A stretch of DNA of 64,000 nt from Homalodisca vitripennis (lineage: Eukaryota > Arthropoda > Insecta > Hemiptera > Cicadellidae): positions 114,394,001 to 114,458,000 of the forward strand of contig NC_060215.1 in assembly GCF_021130785.1 (NCBI RefSeq), given 5' to 3'. Position 1 is the first letter of the stretch. Every line of letters begins with the position of its first letter. The translations under genes and the position numbers were made by a program. The notes under the pieces were generated by a model. It saw only the letters and a list, made by a program, of their open reading frames with translations. It did not search any database and was not told the origin of the DNA. Positions 13,831 through 24,980 of the stretch are shown one piece after another.

Positions 13831-15640
13831 CATTCACAAAGGAATAGATCGCTATTTTATTTGTTGGGCATGAATCCTTGAGGTGTTAAATTGGACTCAA
13901 TATTTTTAACAAATTCCCAGATACAGTTAGTGTAATGCATTTTATAGACGTTGGCAGTTAAGGACGAAGAATCTGTCTTTACGTACTTCATTCAAGCTGT
14001 CTAGTTGTTTTCTATATTTCTGGAACTGTGGCAAATTTTTGCATTTTTCCACATCCTTAACCCCTAAAAAATAAAAAATATAAGTTACATACTTTGTAGT
14101 TTTATAGAGCTCACTTGATTACAGGAGCTTACATCGAAAATTTAATTCAGTGAAGAGCTAGATTCAGGCTAATTGAATCTTCGTATTCGAAAGCCTTAAT
14201 TTAACAAAAACACTTTTTAACACTTCAAGAAGTCAGTTCGTGGAAACACTCGTGTAAATACGGTGGCAAATATTAGGAATCAGTAGTAATGCATTCGGGT
14301 GTAGTAAATTGTATACTTCACAATGGAGAGAGAACAAGAGGAAAGTGAACACAAGTGAACGCTGAAATATGTACTAAAATTCTCTGATAAACATTGTGCT
14401 TAGCAATTACTGAAATGTAGACTCTTTATACAAGTCCTCTTTAAGTCCTTATAAGTCCTCTTTATACAAAATGTTTTTATCAATATAGATCAAATCTTTC
14501 CCACAATGTCGACTTGAGTGTGCACATTAGTGGATGCTACATATCAGTGATAGCTGTTGGACAAGTTTCAATGTTGCTAGCTAGTTCAACACATAAAGCG
14601 GCGCATCCATTGCTTCCTTAGTTACCACCAGATTATTATAGTCGTCAATAGGTCAATGGAAGATAAAATCATGTATTCGCCTGAAAAGGTTACGTTATTT
14701 TACCTTCTATTAGTGAAACATATCTTTCTGAAATACAGGTATTTAATTTGAATACAATTAAACCAATTGAATACACCGATTGTTTTTAATTAGCACGAAT
14801 ATTTTGGGGAGGCAATTCCTAAATTGATACAGATATTGCATGAAAGCCTATGAAAAATTTAGTCACAGTTATTAGTCACACTAAGTCGGTGCACAAACTG
14901 TCAAACCAATAATTTCATTGCTTTGTATGCTAAACAAAATTCACATCGCCTTAAATGATCAACATTAACTTAATATTCCTTCCTTCTTTAAATTTTCGTA
15001 AGTACATTGAGATGATGATTTAACAAGTTTATAAATAGTTTGAGTACTCTGATGGAATATTTTTTTGTTTTTATTAAAGACAATTTTTGTCTCTGCCGCA
15101 TAAAACACCATTTCTGAAAAAAAGATGCAATACTAACACATTTTAGATCATTCTATGAGAAATGGTAGGCACATGAAGTAGAATTTAAGGATTTTATAAT
15201 GAGGATCAAAGGAAAACTGTAGAAGATAAGTAAATGAAACTTCAACAGTATGTGACTAGAGGGAAAGGCATGTTTTGAGTTATGCAGAATAAATTTATTG
15301 AAGAAAAAATACAAATTCTTTAAGTTATATGACTTCAACCCATAATATTCCTTAAGGATATAACTCACGTACAAGCCTATTTTAACCTGAGATTTGCTTA
15401 TTTTGGCCTTAATCAATAATATGTAGTAGATTTCCTCTTAAATTGCTGTAATTCCTCGTTGAGCGATCAGAATGTTGTTTCTACATTTTCAATTTTCAGG
15501 GAGGTTATCGTAAAGGAGTGTGAATGAAAACAATGTTCCTAACAAAAACCCGATTGCACATACTTGAGTTTTATAAGTTTTAATGTACTCCATAATAAAA
15601 TCATATTTGTACTTTATTTGGTTGATAAGAATTTGGTTTA
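13831..15640. other. AT-rich gene-less stretch
   Basis: Short direct repeat AAGTCCTCTTTA/AAGTCCTTATAAGTCC near 14430-14460. The 87-codon minus-strand frame at 15153-15416 is hydrophobic and lysine-rich without a domain. Nothing else seen. Confidence 0.45.
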
Positions 15641-15644
15641 GTTA

Positions 15645-15646
<2 letters not shown>

Positions 15647-15691
<45 letters not shown>
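15647..15691. repeat. (TA)n microsatellite, left of duplicated segment copy 1
   Basis: About 45 bp of AT alternation that ends just before the STKNCMAETK-encoding segment. The minus-strand IYIYIY open frame here is an artefact of this array. Confidence 0.95.
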
Positions 15692-15694
<3 letters not shown>

Positions 15695-15703
15695 GAGTAC
15701 ATA

Positions 15704-15779
15704 CAGCACCAAGAATTGCATGGCTGAAACAAAGGTCACTTCTAAGGCTTTTTGTAGTGTATAATAAAGATCTTTATGA
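15704..15779 (+). pseudogene. Copy 1 of a duplicated coding-like segment, trapped between two (TA)n arrays
   Basis: 76 bp, about 87% identical to 16363-16438. In one forward frame it encodes STKNCMAETKVTSKAF and then FCSV-type sequence to a TAA, followed at once by AATAAAG, a poly(A)-signal-like word also present in the other copy. The five differences within the 16 shared codons are all third-position and synonymous. The segment is cut off on both sides by (TA)n arrays, so this copy looks like a truncated remnant. The protein family was not recognised. Confidence 0.45.
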
Positions 15780-15785
15780 TCTATG

Positions 15786-15790
<5 letters not shown>

Positions 15791-15838
<48 letters not shown>
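15791..15838. repeat. (TA)n microsatellite, right of duplicated segment copy 1
   Basis: About 48 bp of AT alternation. With the array at 15647-15691 it brackets the 76-bp segment, so the two arrays may have arisen from one insertion or expansion event. Confidence 0.95.
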
Positions 15839-15841
<3 letters not shown>

Positions 15842-16340
15842 TAAATAAGAATATTTCATTCACTGTAAATAAAAATTTGATTGTAGAAATATAATATTTG
15901 ATTCTGGTTTACCACATAAGCACTCAGTATTGTTGGCAGAGTTCGGGTTACAGGATTTGGCTATAGCATTGTTAACATACAGAAGCCTGTATTTATATAC
16001 TCGTAGCTTGCAGGGCATAACTGCTTAGTACTTGGTCTGCGCCGCCTAGCCTTTACGCGACCAATGAAGTGTGTGGTCCTAACTTACGTATTGAGGAGAG
16101 CTCAATTACACATTATTATTCCACACACGGTTGTGGCTAGCAGAGAATGAGTTAGGAGCTATTGAAGGCTGAGTTAATGTGTTATGGATGGGGAAGTAAT
16201 ACTAATAGTTTTGATTCATAAGTTCTTCTAAAAATGTAAGCGTGTGACTACGTTACGAGTATGTTTGTATTCTAAAGTGACATATCCAGGAATTCACAAT
16301 AACATGAACACATTGCAACTTCGTGTAACTGTTCCTTGTA

Positions 16341-16438
16341 GATTTTGGAACATCTCCAAGGTCAGCACAAAGAACTGTATGGCTGAAACTAAAGTCACTT
16401 CTAAGGCTTTTTATATAATACAATAAAGATCTTTATGA
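16341..16438 (+). CDS. Copy 2 of the duplicated segment: possible 3'-terminal exon (partial, unidentified)
   Basis: A good splice acceptor (ACTGTTCCTTGTAG) ends about 16340. The open frame then reads FWNISKVSTKNCMAETK and VTSKAFYIIQ to a TAA at 16424-16426, overlapping AATAAAG, a candidate poly(A) signal. The core 16 residues match copy 1 at the amino-acid level despite five base changes, which suggests past protein-level constraint. No domain was recognised. It could be a terminal exon of an unseen spliced gene, an exon duplicate, or the 3' end of a mobile element's gene. The stop codon lies inside the 76-bp repeat; the bases after it are the shared 3' tail. Confidence 0.35.
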
Positions 16439-16439
16439 A

Positions 16440-18418
16440 TGTGAGTAGCTAATACTCCATCATTATTCTCCCCCCCCCCCCGCCCAATTACGATAACTTC
16501 TCGCCCTTCTTTACTGGTTACGATTGGCTTAGTTTCTCAAGTCTTTAACTAACTAATTGGTTAAACATTTTTACAGCATTAAAAACGTATTATATTTATC
16601 ACCTGTCAATCAATAACACGATCTCTTAACAACAATTTGTTTTGTAATCATTGTATAATATAAATAATTAAATTCGATTATATTTTCATCAATATACTCG
16701 TATATATTAGTGTACCTGTATTTGCTTAAGAAATCAATAATTGTCAACCTTTTAATGGGTAACTTTGACAATTTGGTTCTGAAATATCTATATATTTACG
16801 ATTTTCTGTTTTACTCTATATTATACAATGCATAATAAAAATAGGATTGCTGTGTAATTGAAAGTGAGTTTTAGTTATGTTCATTTATTGAATATATTTT
16901 TAGTTAGCTTTAAAATAGCTACAATAAAACCACCACAATAGCTTTGTTTCAGTGTCGTTATAGAAAGCCATTAGGAGTTAACTACTCTACCGACCACTAA
17001 ATCAATTAACTACTCAACTAACGAACTATAGTATGACAATATGTTCGTATTAAATTCATAAAACAAAAACACTAGAACAACTTGTAGTTAGACCACGTTA
17101 TTGTAAAATCTCTGTACGCTAGTTTTAGTTTGTCAAAAATTCTTATAGAAATCTGTACATTGCAGTCAGTCTTTATTAATCTTCAAAATATTTTTGCAAT
17201 GTCTATGAGGATGATGACCCTCAAATCCCAAAAATATACCTAGTTCGACAATGTAACGGAATGTATGATTGATTATCTTGACGAATTATCATACGTTAAT
17301 TTATATTATTTAAAGCTCACAAGTGACATAGCATGTGGGTTCTAAAGAAGGTTGAAACACCTATTAGTGTAACATTTTTGTCTCTTTTAATATGCAATAC
17401 ATATTTAAGGAAGAAACTGTTATATATGTAGAACCTGACATGTTTAGTATTTGTTGACGTTCCGATATGCCGGTAGTTAGAGCTCCGACGAAGCATATTA
17501 ATATATCAAAATAACTGGTATCCTCATTCATTATCTATACTAATATATCATAAAGAACAAAACCGACACAGTGAGTAGTGGTAAAGTAACACGAAAAGAT
17601 AAGGAAAGTTCAAGGTATTTGTTTAAATAGTTTATGTCACCACACTAGGATCGAATGGGTTTCATAGTGAATAAATATATGGTAATATCCAACGTTCAAT
17701 GGTATATCGTGTAATAGTATAAGAGACTTCGTTACATCTAGATATAAGACGATGGCGTTTTTGAAATTTGTTATCTGTGGTTGAAATATGGTATACTTGT
17801 GTAATAGGAACTTGCTGTAGGTTTTACGCAACACAACCACTTTTATTAACATGAAATATATATTCTTAAATCATCTCTGGGTATAATAATTATTATTAAA
17901 TAAGTATAAATACTATTCTTTTCCAATAAATAGTATGCCACAAAACTTGTGATTAAGGTAGATTTTGTATACAAAATATGTCCTTATTGTAATAGTCCGC
18001 ATGGTAACAATGAAGGAAAATTTCTGCATGACTTCCCTGAACATGATCAGCAGAAAACAAAACCACCCCCATCCAGAGTTTATATATATTTATGCCTATA
18101 TAAAATTGTATGACGCTTCTTGTGGAAACGATAACTGATCTAAATACCTCATGCAGGTATTGCAAAAACGTGGCACAAAAATGTCTTTTATAAATATCTC
18201 GTCGTCTAAATTCATTGTCAAGCACGGTTAGCCATATAGCTGAAAGAAGGTAGTTTTTCAAACTTTAAAAACATCATAACTCGGAAATTATTAACTTTAG
18301 CCACTTTTTATTAAAATTCAAACTTAAAATAAGAAAATAAATTATTTATGGACCTATAGAACAATATTTAAAGTTTTCTGAAATGCAAATAACATTTCCT
18401 AAACATTTGAAAGGAAAC
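16440..18418. other. AT-rich gene-less stretch
   Basis: A C-run (about 16472-16483) and two minus-strand frames (71 and 102 codons, 17637-18261) without domains. Nothing else supported. Confidence 0.45.
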
Positions 18419-19200
18419 ATTTTGACGTGACAACGTCTTAAATTAGGTTGCGGCTCGGAGTCACTCATGAAAAAGTGTAACGCCCGGTAACGTTACGATG
18501 CCCGTCCAGTGGGTCCGCCGCACGGGATCCGCACGGGATAAAGCAGATAACTGTGGGTCCGCCGCACGGGATAAAGCAAATAACTATGTTTATTCGTGAA
18601 AATGTGGAGTGCTTAGATTCGTCATTTACAACAACTACAACAATAAAGGTAAATAATTGTACTCTGATATTTCATTATCGTAAACTATGATTGATTGATT
18701 AATTGTTAGATTGACACAAAAGTTGAGAAACTGAGTTTATAGGTTATGTCATACTATTGACAAATGTTGATAGTGTTAAGTAAATTATTAGTTTAAATCA
18801 CTCTGCAATCAATCGTAATTCAGTCGATTGAGAAGAAACAGCGCGTATTGCTAGTCAAACATTTAAAATAACAAATTATAACCTCTAACCTGTCATAACA
18901 GTGCGACCAAACAAACGAACTAAACCGACCAATTACCACGCGCGGAGTTAGAATTTAACTGTGTTTAGCAAGAATTTCAAATTCCAATTTTAGTAAATGT
19001 TTTATTCAACTTTACCATTTACAATAACAAATTTTAATTAATTTCAAATTATGTACAATGTTTTAGTAAACAAAATATATTTCTATAGTTAAAATTTGTG
19101 CAATTCTTATTTTCATTCAATTCCTTGTTCCTATTGTGCAATTTAATAATATTCATATCAATAAATATTCTACCGAGAAAAAGACGTTGTCACGTAAAAT
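18419..19200. mobile_element. Candidate non-autonomous DNA element with short inverted repeats and GC-rich left end
   Basis: ACGTGACAACGTCTT at 18425-18439 is matched exactly in inverted orientation at 19181-19195; ATTTT lies outside both (one extra G on the left). The left 160 bp is unusually GC-rich for the area (GTTGCGGCTCGGAGTC, GGTAACGTTACGATG) and carries tandem repeats; the rest is AT-rich. No open frame of note lies inside. Length near 780 bp, short inverted ends and asymmetric composition fit a MITE-like or deletion-derived element. No target-site duplication could be fixed and no family is assigned. Confidence 0.5.
18509..18585 (+). repeat. GC-rich tandem repeat, two units with an internal 11-bp triplication
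   Basis: Unit A (18509-18552) and unit B (18553-18585) both contain GTGGGTCCGCCGCACGGGAT and then AAAGCARATAACT. Unit A has an extra CCGCACGGGAT, so that word occurs three times in 77 bp. This lies inside the 18419-19200 candidate element and may be its subterminal repeat block. Confidence 0.8.
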
Positions 19201-20230
19201 CTTCGCCCGTAAAACCGACTTTACAGGCAACCATAATTTTTTTTTTTCTGTCTGGAATGGTTTTGTGATTTGACTATTGATTACATTTAAGTCTCATAAG
19301 AAACAACTTATGAGCATTAATAGTTCATTTGACTCAATATACATACCTACCAACAGAGCCGGAATGTGTCTATAGGGCGTATTTCTATAATGTTCGGGAC
19401 TTCGCTTGTTCCATTCACTTATGCTTGTATTTATTAAGGCCGATGTAGCATATTATTGCGAAATATCATGATAGTGCGCGTATACAAGTCTCACGCATGT
19501 TTCTACAAAATGTAACATTCGTTTCAGTAATGTCACACATGAAATGAAATGAAAAATGCCTTTATAAGTCTTTTTAATGATTGAGAAAGCTTTGGATGAA
19601 ATGCGCTTACCTTCCATCGCGTTAATACAATTTAAGTAGAATACACAGTAGCCTAAGTAGTAGCTTGTGCCAAGATGTCCGGCACAAATTCAGTGCCGGA
19701 TATCTTGGTTTGAAACATACTACTACAAAACTTTGCCGCTACGCAAAATGAATTGGCCATAAAACATTTTACTGTTCGGGAGTTACCATTACCGATTGGG
19801 GACCAATCCGCAACATAACTGTTTGTTAAGGGCTTTTCGAAGCATTCGGAATAGCCCCTACAATTAGCCTATACGGGACCGAAAAGAAGCCTAAATACAC
19901 ATAACTTCTTGTGAATACTTCAGTTTACATGTTTTCAAGATCATTTGGCCGAGTTCCAAGGCCGAAGTATCAACTGAAGACGCTGTCCCAGACTTAACTC
20001 GTGGTTAAAAGTTGTCAATAGCTCGTTGAGTTATTCAAGAGTCTGGTTATAACTCCGGTCGGTCGACTGTGCTGCCATCTCAGATGTTTACAGCACACTA
20101 CCGAGCCGCAGCAGTGCCATCTACCGTCCTTACGTCCAACTACTTCAAATCTTCTCTAACGGCAGATAACTCCACTTTGATGACTGACTATTTTTAAAGA
20201 TTGCCTACTTTAGACTGTAAAGACGTCTGC
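19200..20230. other. Mixed-composition stretch, possible degenerate repeat
   Basis: Contains the hairpin at 19670-19708 and, near 20070-20130, two GCCATCT words in GC-richer DNA (GCTGCCATCTCAGATG, AGTGCCATCTACCG). Looks like fragmentary repeat sequence; no coding signal. Confidence 0.3.
19670..19708. repeat. Long inverted repeat (hairpin), 16-bp arms
   Basis: CCAAGATGTCCGGCAC (19670-19685) pairs with GTGCCGGATATCTTGG (19693-19708) with one mismatch around the 7-base loop AAATTCA. Outside it, GTAGTAG at the left and CTACTAC near 19720-19727 can extend the fold with a gap. It could be a fold-back element, an RNA hairpin or a cruciform-forming site; nothing in the sequence chooses between these. 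Confidence 0.75.
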
Positions 20231-20961
20231 CTCCTCTACATTATGTACCTTAGCGCTCGTAGCTTTTCTTTTGTCGTCCTGATGTTTGCCGATATTACCG
20301 CAAAATAAAGTCCCTTTACACGTAGTCGCTTTTGTACAGTTTTTTTAATAGTGTATACATAAGTAAAGAAATACACCTTCAAATGTTCTATCCAGTAATA
20401 AATAATATGATTGAGCGTTATTACTTTTTTATGTATGTTAAATATTATGTTATATCTCGAATGCTTATAAATTATGTTTGACTTTCCACACAAGTGTTTG
20501 GTACGTATAAACGAACAGTACAAACAAACAGTATATGGTCGAAAAGAAAGAAGTCGAACCTAACTTATTAAACAAATTTAAAGTTAAAATTTTAATTTTT
20601 GGTTCATTTTATATTTCATGCCTTCTATATAGATGAGCAAAAGACTATTGGATATGTTCGTTATATATTTCAAAGTTTATTATTAAATTAAATTTGTTTA
20701 TTAACCTTTCCTGAAAGAAAGAGGAATGGAGCTGGTGGTATCTTAAAATATAAACAATACACGTCAAAAACAACAACAATGAAGTATTATGCGACCAATA
20801 CAATACAGATACATCAAAAATAAAATAAAACCTATCTAAACCCACTTAACACTTTTGGCTGGTTTAAAAGTTTATAACTTTTAATTCAGCATTTGTTTGC
20901 TGAGGCAAACAGGTAATAAAATAAACAGGAATTTAATGCTATATTAGTTTTTACATTGGTC

Positions 20962-20964
<3 letters not shown>

Positions 20965-21014
<50 letters not shown>
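20965..21014. repeat. (TA)n microsatellite
   Basis: About 50 bp of AT alternation in featureless AT-rich DNA. Confidence 0.95.
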
Positions 21015-21017
<3 letters not shown>

Positions 21018-21914
21018 AAAAGCAGCTATGTAAAAGATTTTTCATATTTCTTTTACAAAATAGGTTGCAGAACAGAGGGATTACCATTTCAGACATTTAA
21101 TACACGTAGCCCCTTTTGGGACAATATACAATAATACTTCAAATCTTATATGTAATTCTTAAGCGGCAGGTGTCATGAACTAACACAATAGTTATCCGGT
21201 TCACATCGCGTGAAAATATTACTTACGCTTTTAAATTCTTCAAATATTCCCGCCTGACTGCACAGATCCATCTTAAGTTAACATATACTAGTTTCAACTA
21301 CATTAGTTATTGCTACAGCGTTGACTAGATAATTTATTAGTTCCTTGTATAAAATTGATCATGACATTTTTATATCTGTTTTGTGTTAAATTTCAAACTA
21401 TAGAATGGATTAAGTTTGTGTTTTAATTTGAATTGTTTCTTTTAGGAATTAAGCACCATTATTTATTTAATTTAAAGAATTATTTTCGAAAAGGTTTTGT
21501 TATTGCAATCGGTTGCTCACTATTCTTTAGTTGTTTTATGTGACGTAATGTTTTTGCCCTAGTTTATGTAATTATCGTTTACCCTTAATTATAATTTTTT
21601 AAATCGTCGATACTGTTTATTTTCGCACTTTTAATATATTTAGACTAAACATTTATTGCTACTACTTGAAGTGATTGACTCGTTTTCTTTATTATGTTTA
21701 TTTATCTTTTTTTCTTTACTAGTATCTAGTATCATTTGTGGAAAAATGTTTTCACGCTCATCTGTTAGTTCTGATCTGTTATGTTTATATTCAAACTCGT
21801 GAAAAATACAATGATCACACTAATATAATATTTCTGTAAAAGTAAAAAAAAAAACCAAAACACTATACTTTATAAAAATATAAGTTTTTACAAGGCAGTA
21901 AAGTTAGACGCTAG

Positions 21915-21999
21915 TTTTTACACTAAACACGCTTTTACACTAAACACTTTTTTACACCAAACGCGGTTTTACATTAATCACGTTTTGACACAAAACACG
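21915..21999 (+). repeat. 17-bp minisatellite, five units
   Basis: Five tandem units of 16-18 bp built on TTTTACACTAAACACG begin at 21915, 21933, 21950, 21967 and 21983. Divergence rises toward the 3' end. No link to a gene is visible. Confidence 0.8.
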
Positions 22000-22223
22000 T
22001 TTTTAAAAATTATTATATTGACTACAAGAATTATAACATATAAAGAAATTCAATTTTGCTTTAATCGATGCGAAGCTAATACTACGAAATCATTTCTTCT
22101 ACCTAACCAAACTAAAATCACCTGCGCCTGAAAATTGATTTGGCAGATAACAAATAATTAAGAGAGCTTGCACTGATGCACTTTGAGGTGGCGCATTCAT
22201 TAAGAACCACTTATATATGTTCG

Positions 22224-22226
<3 letters not shown>

Positions 22227-22279
<53 letters not shown>
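22227..22279. repeat. (TA)n microsatellite
   Basis: About 53 bp of AT alternation. The overlapping forward open frame of 64 codons is mostly IYIY repeat and is not a gene. Confidence 0.95.
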
Positions 22280-22282
<3 letters not shown>

Positions 22283-24599
22283 TATATAGTTAATAAGTTC
22301 ATCATCTTGGGTCCTGCTCGCCACAAAAAGATAGTGAAAATCAGAGCCGCATTCGTAAGTCAAGTTCTATATACATTTAACTATACTGATTATTTTATAT
22401 TACCAATATAAAGCCATGGACAATGGATAAGTTCCATGGATAGAATCTAACCTAGAATGGTGATTATTGAAAGTTTTCTGATAGTGAAAATTGTATAGGT
22501 TACATTAATTTGCATTTTTACCCTTCATGAAAGTTGAAAATGTATGCGATAAAATCGCATATACACTGACGATTGTTTAAAATTTTCAAATGCCGGATAT
22601 TCAGTTCATCACGTAATTTTGTCTTTGGCTACTTATAATACACACCGATTGTTTTACTTAGATCGATGGCCACTATATTGTTAGTTAGTGATAGTTGAAT
22701 GTTATCAAATGCTGTATATTCAATTTTTAACGTAATCTTTTATCTTTGACTACTCATAATGCTAGATACTTCACTGCATAAAACATTTTTACCTTAACTC
22801 TTTGAAATACATTATTTTACTAATTTTAACACAAGTAATATAAGTAATTAAGTTCTGATATTCCTCCAAACGGATTGAAATATCGATGTAAAGTCTTCAC
22901 CATACCTATTAAATACTACTAAAGATCTATTCTATAGAAATGCAATGAGACTAACAAAATATCTCCACGCCGTTTATAGCAAAAGTTATGGGCAAATACA
23001 AAAAAACATAATAATCTGTAGGGACAATGCCAATGTCTTGTGCATATCAACACAATGCATGCATATCTTTTAGTAAGACATTGAGGTACCCATCTCATCC
23101 ATTTACGTAGTACCTAATGATTCTGGTGTTCGTAGTTTTGATAAGAGGTGTCTTTTTTCCAGTGGCTTTACAATGTAAGGGATTATTTGCCCATACTTTT
23201 GCTCGGTTCGTCGTAGAAATTCTTTCTCATGTCATTGTGTTTCCATCGAATAGACCTTGAAAATAAAATGTCACAAGGTATAGGTTGCAATTTGAAAATT
23301 TAATGTTATCTCTTCTACCCTCTTTTGAAAAATGGAGTAATGTTTTACCTTAAAAAAATCCCAAAAAGTATTTTAATATGTATGGTCAAGATTGTACATC
23401 GATATCTCAATACGTTTGGAATATATCTAGGTGTATCTGGACTTAATTTACACTCTGCACACACACACCTTATGGCTTACGTATAGTAATATGTAGTGTA
23501 ATATATGTAAGCCATATTATGTCCGTCCTCATGGGCCACCGCCCTCTGTAAGGGCTCATCAAAAAGAATAAGGGGGAAAGTCATACATTATCAGGTAGAT
23601 GGTACTGATAAACAATGTCACGGTCTCAGACAGGATCTGCGCATCTCCAAGTCAGATCCAAAGTCCGCGTGTTAGAACCGTGCGGAATTGGACACTAACA
23701 AATCCGAATTATGAATTGTAAGGGGCTTAATTATTCTACATTAACCAAACTAAACATTATTTGTACATATTAATATTGTAGCCTCCAAAGTTATTTTATA
23801 CAATTAAGATATAATTATAACGGTTTTTATGTTTTTTATTCTTACTATGTTCGTTGCAAATACAGAAAACTCATCAACAAGTACTAGGTTCAAATACATG
23901 AAATTAAAGTAAACAAATAAGTGAATTAAATTAACATGTGTTTATACTTAATTTTGTGTCATTAGTTTTTACTATTAAATGTCCATCAGTTAATAAATTT
24001 GTTCTTAAAACACCATTGTCACTTATTAGTACGGCAGGTTTAGTTTTCGCACTTCTGCAAAATAAAAAAAGTTTATAAAATTGAAATTCGGTGACTTTTG
24101 CTTATGTTTAAATTTTCAAGACAAGATTGTCTTTGATATTTGTGTATGAGCAGTATTAAATGGTCGGCATGTTTTGAATTTTATTATGTTTTCAAATGCT
24201 TTTATATGTTTACTAAATCTAGTATTGAAGGATTAACTGGTTTATATGAAATAGTGATTTTAAACTCGTTGTATTTTAATTTGTGTGTTCACTATTACTA
24301 ATTTGGAATTTTTCATGCTGCTATTCTGATGAGGTTAGAAAGTTCTACACTTCGAGTTAAAGTGCGTGTTTGACGAGTAAGGTTCTCCTGCCCTAAGGCG
24401 CCCTCTGTCATATGTAGCACTATATTGAAAGGAAAATAACATTTCGAGGTCCAAAGATCGAGCTTTGAAAGTTGCTCAAATGTACAGTTTGTAATATTTA
24501 CTTGTGTACGCTGTACTGCAGTTGCATGTTTTGTTAAAATTCATGTTTTTATGTATTAGTTAATGTGAACAATTCTCAAAAATATGGTACACGCCTCCT

Positions 24600-24980
24600 C
24601 AAAATAGAACGAAAATGGTTGTATTACAACAATGGCCCGCCCACCCCCCACCCCCCCCCACTACTAACTCCTCGATTCCCGGTCGGCCGCTGCCAATTAT
24701 TGGGATAAAATTATGACACGGGGAGAAATTCGGGGGAATTAAATCTGGAGGGAGAGGCCGGCTAATGAAAAAAGCTTTCAACATCGAGGAAAGGCGGGCT
24801 GGGGACGAACGGGAACGTGAACGAGGTGGCGGCATTAATAATAGCCTGAGAACACAAAGCCGGGGTGTAATATACTGCAGGGGTGGGAGAGAAGGGTAGC
24901 AGCCGCACGGACTCGCATGCCGCACCACACAGATCGCACAGAGCCGGCTCACTCTTTGCTAGCAATATGCATTATGCCCT
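24600..24980. other. GC-rich island
   Basis: A C-rich run (CCCACCCCCCCCC) at 24640-24660, then a purine-rich stretch with GGGCTGGGGACGAACGGG and many CpGs. The two minus-strand frames (117 and 67 codons) overlap in different frames and are proline- and serine-rich, as expected from composition. Promoter or regulatory island possible. Confidence 0.3.

Larger units (their letters stand above)
20231..24598. other. AT-rich gene-less stretch with microsatellites
   Basis: Holds two (TA)n arrays and the 17-bp minisatellite. A mixed-composition patch at about 23520-23720 includes GCGTGTTAGAACCGTGC, a weak B-box look-alike, and GGGCCACCGCCCTCTG. No gene recognised. Confidence 0.45.

Noticed and set aside
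15638..15859. 73-codon minus-strand open frame rich in IY
   Set aside because: It is a translation of the two (TA)n arrays.
22217..22411. 64-codon forward open frame
   Set aside because: Two-fifths of it is the (TA)n array; the rest has no domain.
23620..23700. tRNA-like segment with GTTAGAACC
   Set aside because: B-box has a mismatch and the arms do not fold as a cloverleaf.
24599..24965. 117-codon minus-strand frame, the second longest in the window
   Set aside because: Proline/serine/arginine-rich in line with the GC-rich island, overlapped by another frame, no domain or splice context.
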